Below are positions 36,747 to 47,469 of a stretch of DNA of 64,000 nucleotides, in pieces. Both the position numbers and the translations under genes were made by a program. The stretch covers positions 14,779,848 through 14,843,847 of the forward strand of contig CM077820.1 in the NCBI GenBank assembly GCA_039720395.1, written 5' to 3'. This DNA is from Liquidambar formosana. Taxonomy: Eukaryota; Streptophyta; Magnoliopsida; Saxifragales; Altingiaceae. The notes under the pieces are model-generated. The model was not told the origin of the DNA, did not search any database, and was given only the letters and a program-made list of their open reading frames with translations. Position 1 is the stretch's first letter, and each line of letters begins with the position of its first letter.

Positions 36747-37292
36747 GGGCCTGTTCGTTACCTATGAATTTCAGGTGGGAAATTTCAAGCTATTAGGAAC
36801 TGATAGAAATTCGGCTCTTCATTTGACAAGATTTAACAGGAACCGAAATACCCTTGAATACCTCAATTCCCATGAAATGCAGGATTATCAACACCAATCG
36901 AAAATTCTAACTTCGTTAACTTTATAAGCTTGCTAATGTTTATACTCAATATTTTTCTTTACCCAAAAAATAATTATTTTTTGGGCAGAATTATCATCAA
37001 GTGATAAGACTAAAATTGGACGTAAACAGTCAGGGAATTTTCTTTTTTTTTCATTTACAAAAATCAACTGAATTGGTTAAAATATGTGATTTTGGGTTTT
37101 CTTCATCCCAGGAAAAAAGAAGAAGTGATTTTCGGTTTTGAACAGCTTAAATTGACAAGAAGAGAGATGATTTTGGCAAGATTAGATTTTCTTTGATTAC
37201 AAATAATCAGTCAAAGAGAGAAGTCTTTTTGAAATCCGAACAACAATAACCTTAAATCTCAGAATTAAAACTCTTAGCAAACGAATAGACCC
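36747..37292. mobile_element. Non-autonomous TIR element (MITE), copy B
   Basis: Same element at the same site as 18778-19361. Left end GGGCCTGTTCGTT is intact; the right end has two changes (AACGAATAGACCC). Confidence 0.75.
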
Positions 37293-37972
37293 TTGAAGGA
37301 AACTACAATGCTTAAGATAACAAATCAGAAGAGACCCTTTATGAGAAAAGCTCTTTGGAAGAATTCACAAAATTGATCTCCAACAACAGAAATCAAAAAA
37401 CTGAGACCATAGTACTGCTCAATTTAGTTTATGAGAGCAAAAACACAGCAAAGAGAGCATTAAACCGCAACCCAAATGCTAATAACCAAGATAAACCTCT
37501 AGAGCAAAAACAGAATAGAAGAACAGACAATCTGCCAGACCTTACCAAATCGATCTGAACAACACCTCAAAAAACCACTTCCAAATAGAAGAAAAGCCAC
37601 TTCTCCACGGCCCGACTCCACAACACAAGCAAAGAAACCTAGAGAAATATATGTGTATATACACACACAGAAAATCATAGCCAAACAACAAAAACCCTAA
37701 AAATCGAATAAAAAAAACCCTAAAAATCAATTGTATCTACGTGTGTGTAGGAACAGAAGTAGAAGTAATCGAACCAAAATAGGTGAGAAAGTGAGTCAGA
37801 GAGCGAGAGAGAGAGGAATTTGTACCGATTGAGGGATTGCTACAGCGATCTGCGATGGCTTCCAGTGAGGCTGTCCAATGACCGCCGATTGTACTACCGG
37901 AGGCAGCTGTAGCGAGGACCGTGAGCTGGTCGACGATAAGGTGAGGATTTATGCGGGAAAGCGAGCTACAAA

Positions 37973-38330
37973 AAAGAGTTTAGCATAGTCCAAAATGGTT
38001 CCAATACAAGGGTACCATAATTGGGATCATGTTCCACATGGTTACAATACACACAAACATTCATATTTTCCTATTACGTCCATAATCTCAAATACAAATT
38101 ACGTTTCTGTTCAATATTACATGCCCAAAATATTTAACATAATAAGCCTCTTATAAAATCATCAATAGTTTTAACACACTAATTAACAACATTCATCACA
38201 TTAACAAGTATCTCAATAAGCCACCATCAGCATCACTTGGAAGGCGTCATGTCCCTTGTAAAACCTGGGAAAAAGAGAAGGATGAGCCATCAACCATAAG
38301 AAACATTTTTGTATATAATAGTACACCAAA
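37973..38330. repeat. Dispersed repeat block R, copy 2
   Basis: Begins exactly where duplication copy B stops (AAAGAGTTTAGCATAGTCC). Closely matches 27220-27610 with a ~55-bp gap after ACATGCCCAAAAT. Confidence 0.75.
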
Positions 38331-38344
38331 GTTTCGAAGAAAGA

Positions 38345-38870
38345 ACAATTTAATATAATACTTGATTTTCAAATTATAGTCAACTCACACCAAAACAAGT
38401 TCAAGGACTAAGGCAAATTCTCATTTCATAAAGCTATAGCCATTTTCAAAACCCTTTCCAATTTATTCATTCATTCACTTGAATGCCACATATGATATGT
38501 AGGGTTGGCTTTCTATTCATGCCAATCTCAAGTATTGAATCTCCCTAATAGATAGGCTCTGAGCGTAGAAATAGGATCACATATCCAAGAAATTCGGGAA
38601 AGGCACACTTTCCCCAAGACCATGAAGGGGAAACACACAATAACTCGAGTTCAACGACCTTTCACTCTCATTTTAGGTATTCTAAAATCCAAGTTCATAA
38701 ATATCCATTTAGCTTTCCTATAGCCCCAAAACCATAGTATTCAAAAGTGTAGTCTCATACATTAAAAATCCATAATTTTCCATCTCAAAACCACGTTTGG
38801 TCATTTAAAATTTAAATTCTCAAAATTAGCCCCAATTGCAAAACATGAAGCTCTATTAACTAATTGTGAA
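38345..38870. repeat. Dispersed repeat block Q, copy 2
   Basis: Matches 13815-14570 with deletions, ending at AAACATGAAGCT. Lies downstream of RLP copy 2. Confidence 0.7.
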
Positions 38871-39731
38871 ATGCCTAACCAACATAATTTCCACAATTTA
38901 ATCATAACATTGAAAGCCAAATACAATTTCATATGTTTCCCAAAATTCCAAATATTCATCATATGGTGCATAAATCAAAATTGTGCTTCAAGATACATAC
39001 GTACAATTTAATCCAAAGTCTAGAAATCTTAGACCTTGTAGAATAATCTCACAAGCAAACATAACTCATCAACATTTTCTCATGAAATTGCATTTTGTAT
39101 AGCACCTTATAAAAAAAAAATTGAAAAAAATGCACAATACATTAAGAAACCTATAAATGTAGCCGCAAATTCCGTAGGTCATCTTCGAAACATATATGCA
39201 TATCAGAATCTTAGCAATGTACCAAGGTATCAATGTTGCCCATGCACCTTAGAATGCAAGGTAGTAGCTCTTCTAGAGTGAAAATGCAAGAAAATCCAAC
39301 ACTTTAAAGCCAAAATCAAAGCCTTATCTGAGGACCTTTGGACGAAAGGGCAATTTGTAAGGCTTAAATAAAATCAGAATTACAAAATTCCCCAAACAAC
39401 AAATTCTACGAGGTTGGAGCAATCCCGACGGTCCCTAATGGGCCAATGGGCCAAACTTTTTGTGTAAATATGGATTGATCGGCCCCAAACAACATGATAC
39501 ATTATATATGAGAAATGAAATTATCCCTGATTATCAAAACCTCAAGTACAGTAAGATAGTAAAACAATTGATTAATTAAAAAAAAAAAAATGGTGAAAGA
39601 AAAGGAAAAAGATAACATAAATTTTAAGAGTTGTTTTGTCAATCAAAAGTTTTTTCTAATGTAAAACTTCAAAAGAAAGTGAGAGCTTATAGTTTTAAAT
39701 TGTTACCCATATACCAAGTCATTGGTGTTCT
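38871..39731. other. 3' flank of RLP copy 2, no gene seen
   Basis: AT-rich; no recognisable element. Minus-strand polyadenylation signals cannot be chosen among several candidates. Confidence 0.5.
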
Positions 39732-42700
39732 TCAGTTGACGGGGTGGTTTCTGCGCATCTTTTTCTTCAGCCTAGCTACCTTCACTGCTATTGCCACAAT
39801 TATCCTGTCTTTGGTTTCATCGACAAACCTGAAATAAGCATATCTCCAACTTTTCTTGAATATTAGAACCCCCAAGGTTCCCCATAACCCAGTCATGAAG
39901 CCTAGCATTACAACGATGTAAAACCACACCTTTTCGGACACACCTTCCTTGTCATTTTCTTCATGACCAATAGGTGTTGGAGCTTCATGTGGTTCATCTC
40001 CTGGGCATTTATTTGGCAGTGGAGCTCCACAAAGTTCAAGGTTGCCAGCATAAATGGAAGGGTCGTTAAGAGTTTGGAGCTGATTTCCGGTCGGAATTTG
40101 TCCGAAGAGGTTGTTGTAAGACAAGTTCAGGTGGCTAAGCGACGTTAAAGCTGACATGCTCTGTGGAATCAAACCTGAAAGATGATTGCTAGAGAAGTCA
40201 AGAGATTCCAATGACCTCAAGTTCCCTACGTTCTTTGGGATGTTTCCGGTTAAATGATTATGTGACAGATTCAAACCAATCAACATAGAAAGGGTTGTGA
40301 GCTCCTCGGGGATCATGCCAACCAAGTTATTACTTGAAAGGTCCATGTTGACTACCAACCGGGTTATTTTTTCATATTCAAGCTCTCTACCTTTTATGAC
40401 CTCCATGACTTTCTGCTCATCCCAGTCTACATAAGCACCATTATAGAAGAGATCGGCTTGTTCTCGAGCCATGCCACTGAAATTGCCAAAACAATGAGGG
40501 ATGGTTCCCATAAGATTGTTATTCGCAAGGTCCAAGATTTTCAGTTGAAAGAGATGGCATATTTGTGGAGGTATGCTACCATTGTATATATTATTTCGTA
40601 GCCTCAGAATTTGCAAAGACCCAAGCTTCTCTCCAATCCATTTAGGCATATTTCCAGAGAATTTATTTTCACCAAGATCCAAAACTATCAATGCTATGCA
40701 ATTTCTCAAGGCTGAAGGAAGCTCTCCGTTAAGACTATTGTTGTTTAGGTTTAACCATTCCAGACCAGAAAGATGCCTAAAAGAGCTTGGAATAGGCCCT
40801 GTTAGCATGTTAAATGATAGATTAATTCCATATAAATGAGGACAATCCCTCCAACAATTAGGAATGTTCCCAAATAACCGGTTGTTTGAGAGATCCATAG
40901 CGGACAAAGGTTTAAAACAATTAGGAATGTTCCCTGATAACCTGTTGTTTGAGAGATGTAGCTCCGACAAATTCCTCCAACAATTAGGAATGTTCCCAGA
41001 TAAGCTGTTGTTTGAGAGGTCCAGAAACTGCAAAGTTTCTATTTTGCACAATGAGCTTGGTATTGTACCATTTATAAGGTTCTGATCGAGATATAAATTT
41101 TGCAAAGCAGGCATCATATGACCAATATTTTGTGGAAGGCGCCCTGAGATCAAGTTATTAGAGAGATGTACATTCTCTACATGAGGGAGATATGGAAACC
41201 GTCCACTGATTTGGTTGTGAGAGAGATCCAAGGTGGAGACGTGCAAATCCTGAAACCATTTGGGGATAGGTCCTGAGATGCTAGCATTGGAGAGATCTAG
41301 CATTGTGACTTCCTTTTGCGTTCGAAGCCATTGTGGGAGAGTCCCAATTTTGCAAGAACTCATAATGATGGAATTGAGTTGAAAAGGAGGTTGCCAGTCA
41401 GACTCAACATCAAAAGCCAAACGATAATTAGAATTAATATTCAAGTCTTGCAACCTTGAGAGGTTTGCAAAGTGAAATTTAGAGAGACTACCTTCCAAGG
41501 AATTTGAAGAGATGTCTAATGTCTCAAGGTTTAAAAGTTTTCCGAGAGAATCTGGAATGGCCCCATTCAACTGATTATTACAAAGATATAATTCTCTTAA
41601 GTTGGACAAATTCCCCAACGTTTCCGCAATGATCCCATTCAACTGATTATAAGAAATATGTAATTTTCTCAAACTAGACAATTCCCCCAATGCTTTTGGA
41701 ATGGTCCCATTCAAAAAACAATTGGAAAGATATAATCCTTTCAGAGAAAGCAATTTCCCTAGTGAAGCCGGAATCGGACCAAAGAACAAATTTTTCCCAA
41801 GATCAAGACTTTCTAATTTTGTAAACTTTCCTAACTCATCTGGCAAATGACCACTGAATTCATTATAAGCTAAATTCAATTCCTCCAAATCATATTCAAT
41901 GCATCCAGATATATTTCTTTGACTTTCTAATAACTCTCCATGACGTAGGTAATTATAAGACAAATCTAATGATTTCAAGTTGCAACGATTCCATAAGATC
42001 ATTGATAACCCACCTTCAATGCTATTGAAATCATTGAATGCAAGATTGAGATGTACAAGGCTCTGAAAATTACCCAGCCAGAGTGGAATTGAAGAATTGA
42101 AAGAGTTGGATGAAAGATCAAGGACTCTCAGGGAGCTCATGTTTTGAATAACATGTGGAAATGGGCCTTCGAATAAATTACCCCCAACATCTAGATATTC
42201 AACAGAAGAAAGAAATGTGGAATTAGCGGAAGCCTGAGAAAGATGAGTGTTACTGAGTCCACACGATGCCAAGCGTAACAATACTAAAAAAGGGAGAATG
42301 TTGAGTACCTGCATCACATTTTTTTTTTTTTAATAATTAAAAAGTTGTATTAATTAGAGAGAAAAATACATATTAGAAAAGAAGTCCAATTAATGAAGCA
42401 ACCAAAAAGAACCACACAAGCCTAAGACAACTAAAAGAACATGCCAAAACAGAACGGCAAAGAAACACATGCAAACTACCCAACCAACAAGACAATAGGC
42501 AAACCAAGACCAAAAAGTACCTGCATCACATTAGGAGCCCCACCAAGGTCTACGCCGCTCATATCAAGGTGTCGCAATGCCGATAGACGAGAAACCCATT
42601 CTAGATTCAGAATAGTCGGTTCTTTTCCATTTATAATTTTGTATAAATAAAGATGATTAAGATCAAGAACACGCAAGTTGGTGAGGTTTCCAAGCTGAGG

Positions 42701-43168
42701 GGGAACCATTCCACTAAAGTAGGCATTAGAGAGATTGAGGTACCTTAGTCGTTCCATCGAACCCAGGAACTTTGGAATTGGGGTTCCCTGAAAATTGTTG
42801 CCACTTAAGTCCAAGTAATTCAAGTATCTCAACTCCAACAAACCAGAGTTTACCTCCCGGGCCATTAACTGCTTGGATGTGTCCCCCTCCGAATAATAAC
42901 TTGCGGCGTTTGTCATTCGGAGGTCAAGCTTGACTACATGTCCAGTACTGGTACTGCAGCTTACTCCTTTCCATTTGAAACAATCTGTCCCCTTCCAAGA
43001 AGAGAGCCTACGTGAAGGGTCGTTGAGACTCTGTTTGAACTTGAGAAGAGCTTGTCTCTCTCCTTCTATGCAACGCAGGCTTGAATTCCCGCACAAGCAG
43101 AACTGTGCGGTTTCAACGAGCAACAAAACAGCTACTAAAAGAAACCCAAGAGAGTAAAATGTCCCCAT
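39732..43168 (-). CDS. LRR receptor-like protein (EIX/HcrVf-type RLP), copy 2, with retroelement-derived candidate intron
   Basis: Seen: ATG at 43168 opens a signal peptide (MGTFYSLGFLLVAVLLLVET), then the LRR cap (CIEGERQALLKFKQSL, CFKWKGVSC), roughly 30 extracellular LRRs, a non-LRR island near 40370-40450 (ELEYEKITRL), last LRRs, cap LCGAPLPNKCPGDEP, acidic spacer, membrane helix with spaced Gly (GFMTGLWGTLGVLIF) and a short basic tail. The gene is split by a 195-bp retro-insertion. Removing 42309-42520 as a GT..AG intron joins NVMQ to VLNILPF in frame and gives 1074 residues. Unspliced, it would stop after ~230 residues. Known: RLPs of this type bind apoplastic ligands and signal with SOBIR1/BAK1-type kinases. 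Odd: three 63-bp repeats at 40855-41043 expand the LRRs relative to copy 1. Without splicing it is a pseudogene. Confidence 0.85.
40855..41043 (-). repeat. Triple 63-bp LRR-encoding tandem repeat
   Basis: CAATTAGGAATGTTCCC recurs at 40855, 40918 and 40981, period exactly 63 bp (21 codons), each encoding an LSNNRLSGNIPNC-type unit. RLP copy 1 has one such unit (near 1070). Confidence 0.9.
42321..42515 (-). mobile_element. 195-bp retroelement insertion in RLP copy 2
   Basis: On minus it ends in an A-run (T-run at 42321-42331 on plus), with body words GGTTGCTTCATTAATTGG and TCTAATTAATACAAC resembling plant LINE 3' ends. Flanked by perfect 17-bp target duplications AGTACCTGCATCACATT (42304-42320, 42516-42532). 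RLP copy 1 has the empty site at about 2252-2268. Confidence 0.92.
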
Positions 43169-43184
43169 TTCTTTCAACAACAAC

Positions 43185-44700
43185 TACTTCTCAAATGCAA
43201 GCAACGGGGTTACTTATGGTTTTCCAGAGACTATGCAGCTGTGTCCAATGAGTATTGTGCGTCTCCTTCACTTCTAGGAAGACTTTTTTGTTTTTTTTTT
43301 TTTTGGACAAGTACTAGGAAGACTTCGAGCCAAAAGAGAAAAAGGGGCAATTACAAAAATGCTATCATTGCAATAGCGTTGTCTCGATATAAAGCTATCT
43401 TTCGACGTGGGATGTGGCGTGGGCAAAGACCGTATGATGAAGAAAGTCAATATGCGGGGAAAAGAACCGGGGAAAATTCCACTTTGGTAAGTGCATCCCA
43501 AGCTAACACCAAACAAATGAAGTTGACAGTCATTTTGTATGAAGTTGACTGTTGTTTTGTAACAAGTTGTCAGTTAAAGCCCTTTGCCCACAACTTCCCG
43601 AATTGAAATCAAATTAATGGGTTCCCAATTCAATTTTGGTGTTGTGGATGGCACCATATAGAAACAAAATCACATTTAAATGGTTTTTTTAGTAGAATAA
43701 GTTTTTCATCCATCACCTTGAATTGATAAATTTTTTTTAAAAATGATAATCATCATCGCAAACAGTGAGGATTCAAAATAGTGACATTTCATGAATTTTC
43801 AAGAATTTATCCTATAATATCAACTAGAGTGATAATTCTAACATTTTAAATATTCTAATTCAAAGTGATGGATTTATACTTTCAATACTATATAAAAATT
43901 GTTTAATTGTTTAATTTTGAATTGGGACCCCAAATAAGCCCTTATTGGAAGAATCTATTAATCAAATTGATGTGTTGATTTAATAATCCTTATGATTTTG
44001 TACACTTCATGAAACCCATTCGTTAAACGGTGGTACTATTTGACCCCCTTAATAGCCTCTAAAAGAATCCCTCATAATGTGGTGGGAAAACAAAAATGGA
44101 GTAGTGGGGTTTCAATAACATTAGTTTTGAACTTCTAATTTGTTTTCATACTATATCATGGGTTCTTCTGGGGCTTTTAAGAGATGTTCAAAAGTATATT
44201 TCCTTTTGTTAACGTATCATGATCATTTATGATAGCTGACACAACGAAATTCTATGGTTATCCAGTGTAAGTTGATCTGTACATGCTCACACCCTTTGAC
44301 TAAGATTTTGTGTAACACAAATCAATTGAATGATCAAGATAGCACAATAATCTGTGGCCCATCCCTAGAATAACATTAAGAATGCTTAGACACAAATCAT
44401 TTTTCTAAACATCTCAATGCTTAGACACAGATCGTTGGCGCTAATGAGATATTAAGCATGAGACCTAAAAATGGATTGATCCAATTAATAAAAACCTTAA
44501 ATCAGACAATGCACCCCTAGTATTAAGATTAAGAATAATACTCGATGTATTCTCGATGCCCAAATAAATTGGACCATAAAGTCCTAGTAATGGTACAAAG
44601 ACGTGGGCAAATAGACTTCTGAAAAGCCTGGAAGACTTCTGTAATAGCTAGTCTATGGCTCTTGGCTTTTCTTGGTGATAATTTTACCCTGAAGAATCTC
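43185..44700 (-). promoter_or_regulatory. 5' flank of RLP copy 2
   Basis: The leader region near 43210-43240 (GGTTTTCCAGAGACTATG) and a TATA-like TTTATATCG on minus (about 43386-43394) are followed by the flank modules repeated elsewhere: CAACTTCCCGAATTGAAATC, CACCCTTTGACTAAGATTTT, AGCATGAGACCTAAAAATGG and GCCCAAATAAATTGGACC. TATA use is inferred. Confidence 0.5.
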
Positions 44701-45616
44701 TCTTTAACCCTGTTACTTTCTGTCCCGCAATGAATTACAATCTAAAACTCACAGAGACTCTTTGGTATATCTAAAATCCTGATCAACTGAAGAAAGCACC
44801 AAAATTTTTTTTTAAAAAAAATATAAAAATGTAGACCCAATCTGATCTAATTTGTTTACAACTCCATATCTAAGTTTAGCCAATTATAGGTTTGAGTTTG
44901 TGGAGGAGAGAGGTTAAAGATAAATTTAGTAATCAAAACACAAAATGGTAATATTTTACTATGTTAAAAACTCGTAATCAAGTATGGTTGAGTGTGTTTT
45001 TATAGTATAAAATAATAATCTATTACTATTTTCTATATACATTTTTTAAAACACAAGATAGTAAATTGTTACTACTTTCTATATAAAATTTTCAAATTAC
45101 AAAATAGTAAACTGTTATTATTTTATATATAAATTTTTCAAAGCACAAAAAAATAAACTGTTACCATTCTCTATATAAATTTATCAAAGTATGAAATAGT
45201 AAACTGTTACTATGTTATATACAAATTCTGCAACTTCTCGACCAACAACAATAAAAGCTCAGAGACTGGTCAACAATAGTAGAAGAAAAACTTTTTTTTT
45301 TTTTTTTTAGAATGTAATTTAATTAATGTTAAGTGGCCGACTATAATGACCAGTAGAAATAAAAAAGGCTCAAACTTCTTCATCTGACTTTCCAGGTAAG
45401 TGCTTGGTGTAACTTTATTCCTTTCACGGGGAAAGGGAAGATTAATTTATTTTAACATCAAACCTTTCTTGTACACTTTGATAATTGAGTCCAAAAAAGT
45501 TTTAAAAAAAAAATACTAATAATAATTGAGTACAAACACACGGAATTCCATGTTGTCCTTTTCTACCTCTTCCTTTCCGTGTGAGGCCCACCACCACTAT
45601 GCCTTGTTACTTGATA
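44701..45616. other. Gene-less stretch with a minisatellite
   Basis: Apart from the repeat at 44995-45235 and T/A runs, nothing is recognised. Confidence 0.5.
44995..45235. repeat. ~45-50-bp minisatellite, about five units
   Basis: Diverged units around AATAGTAAACTGTTACTATT and TTCTATATAAATTTTTCAAA. Confidence 0.75.
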
Positions 45617-45880
45617 TCTATACTATTATATAAATCAATTCTTTTTGGGGTTAGATTGTACTTGAAAATACTAAAATATCTTTATAAATTAATAAAGTTA
45701 AAAGGTAATTTGGTAATTTTATCAACTTTAAAAAATTTATCACAATTTGTTTCCCTTTAATTCTCTCCCCCACACACACATGTAGTTTAAAAAACTTAGA
45801 AACTGACATAACAATTCCACTAATGAAGTGAAAACTTGAAAAGATGTGTTGCACACGCATTGCGTGTGCTTGATTACTAG
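45617..45880 (+). mobile_element. Short non-autonomous Helitron
   Basis: Starts TCTATACTATTAT after A, ends CTAG before T. A perfect hairpin GCACACGCATTGCGTGTGC (45851-45869) lies 7 bases before the end. Confidence 0.85.
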
Positions 45881-46187
45881 TTATTACTATATAAAGCCAA
45901 TTCCCAATGTGGTTGGATTGCACCTAAAAATACTAAAATACCCTTATAAGTTAATAAAGTTAAGAGATGATTTGATAATTTTATCAACTTTAAAAAACCC
46001 AGCACAACCTGTTTCCCCTTAATTCTCTCATACACACACATACGGTTTAAAAAATTTGGAAACTGATATAATAGTTCTACTATAGAGAGTAAAAACTTAA
46101 AAAGATGTGACGTATCGCATGTACTTGATTACTAGCTAAGATTATTATAATAACAAGCTTCCCGTGCATGGCACGGGTTGACCACTA
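45881..46187 (+). mobile_element. Second Helitron copy and a third Helitron 3' end in tandem
   Basis: 45881-46135 is a ~75-80% similar head-to-tail copy lacking the TCTA start, ending GATTACTAG with a decayed hairpin. At 46161-46177 a new hairpin CCCGTGC-ATG-GCACGGG precedes TTGACCA and CTAG (46184-46187) before T: a third end without its own body. Confidence 0.75.
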
Positions 46188-46521
46188 GTAAAAATGATGG
46201 GGCGGCCCACGAATTGCTGGTGGATTGTGATCAAAGAAAGTCCGCATATGTTTCCCTCCCACCCGCGTCATCCATGACATCACCATCTGTTTTTTTATTA
46301 TTTTTTTTCCCTGCCACCTGTCCAACTCCCAATCGACGTAAACTCCACTGTTCCAATTCGCTGTTTTCTTGCCCATTAAAAAACCATTCGCTGTTTTCTT
46401 GTTGACCAAAAAGGGCGAGGGCCTTTCTTGGCAATTTCGATGTAACTGAGTTGGATTGGAAGCAGTAGAGCGTCGGCAGAACGAAGCGTATGGAAGCAAA
46501 CGTGACCTACGAAAACTAATA
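46188..46521. other. Gene-less stretch
   Basis: TTCGCTGTTTTCTTG occurs twice (about 46358 and 46387). No gene recognised. Confidence 0.5.
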
Positions 46522-46781
46522 CACCGTCCGTTCTTAAATAAGTGTCTTACTTATTTTTTGAGATGTTTCAAAATAATTGTCACATTTTAAAAGTTAATAG
46601 TATTTTTTTATTCATTTTCTAAAATATCTTTAAAAAAGTATTCTCTTTTTTTCTAATGTTTTACATATTTAAGAGTAAAATTAGAATTTCAAAACATATA
46701 CATTGATGTGAAAACATTTAATGAGATTTTCTTAAAAATTGTGTTTTTTCCCGAAAGATACTTAATATGGAACGGAGGGAA
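46522..46781. mobile_element. Stowaway-type MITE
   Basis: Ends CACCGTCCGTTC and GAACGGAGGGAA, variants of the CTCCCTCCGTTCC Stowaway terminus, with TA on each side. ~260 bp, AT-rich, related in its interior to 63253-63514. Confidence 0.85.
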
Positions 46782-47469
46782 TACTAATTCCAGACCCGAT
46801 GTGAACAAAGCATCACTTCCAAGGACCCCAGAGTCCACGCGAACTGGACAAAAGTCGTCCACTACAAAGTAATAATGGTGCAAAGACTTTTTTGTTTATA
46901 TTTTTTTATAGGAATGGTGCAAAGACTTTGACCAAAAGAAAATAAAAATTCCGGCATTAATCATGATCTCACCCCCATTTAGGAGATGTGAGAAAATATC
47001 ATATTTGAATAAAATTTGGGATTATCCCAAAAAATATTTGATCACCTTTTTTTTTTGCAATATCCCAAAATATTTGAATACTTTTTAAAGTCAAACAAAA
47101 AATATATGTTATTTTTTTAAAATATATTTTTTAGCTAATTTTTTCTTAGAAAATTAAGCTTTTTTCTCACAGGGGTATTTTACGTGACAAAATTAATCTT
47201 ATTATTAAAATTCTAATAAGATTTTCATAGGAAGTGTAATCGGAGAAGAGAATAAATAAAATAGCGCAAGTTTCAAAAAATTCATAAAAAATGAAAGAAG
47301 TTTATTATTTTTATTAAAAAAAAAAAAAAGGACTTAGATATTAAAAAGAATAAAATGCCAAGAATGTCTTATGACCCATACATGCAACACAAGCCAGCGT
47401 TTTGGATTAGTGCCCACTGCCCAGGTAGATATGATTTATGCCCTTCTTTGTCTCTGTGAAAGTCAAGAA
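46782..47469. other. Gene-less AT-rich stretch
   Basis: A CCAAGGACCCCAGAGTCCACG segment (about 46818) recurs at 47523 and 48355. Nothing else. Confidence 0.5.

Larger units (their letters stand above)
32898..37968. repeat. Segmental duplication, copy B
   Basis: Partner of 15434-20035 in direct orientation. Insertions specific to this copy: 35301-35437, 35719-36130 and 36389-36610. Each can be placed against an uninterrupted site in copy A. Confidence 0.9.

Noticed and set aside
44995..45235. CRISPR-like regular repeats
   Set aside because: Diverged AT-rich minisatellite in plant nuclear DNA; no unique spacers.
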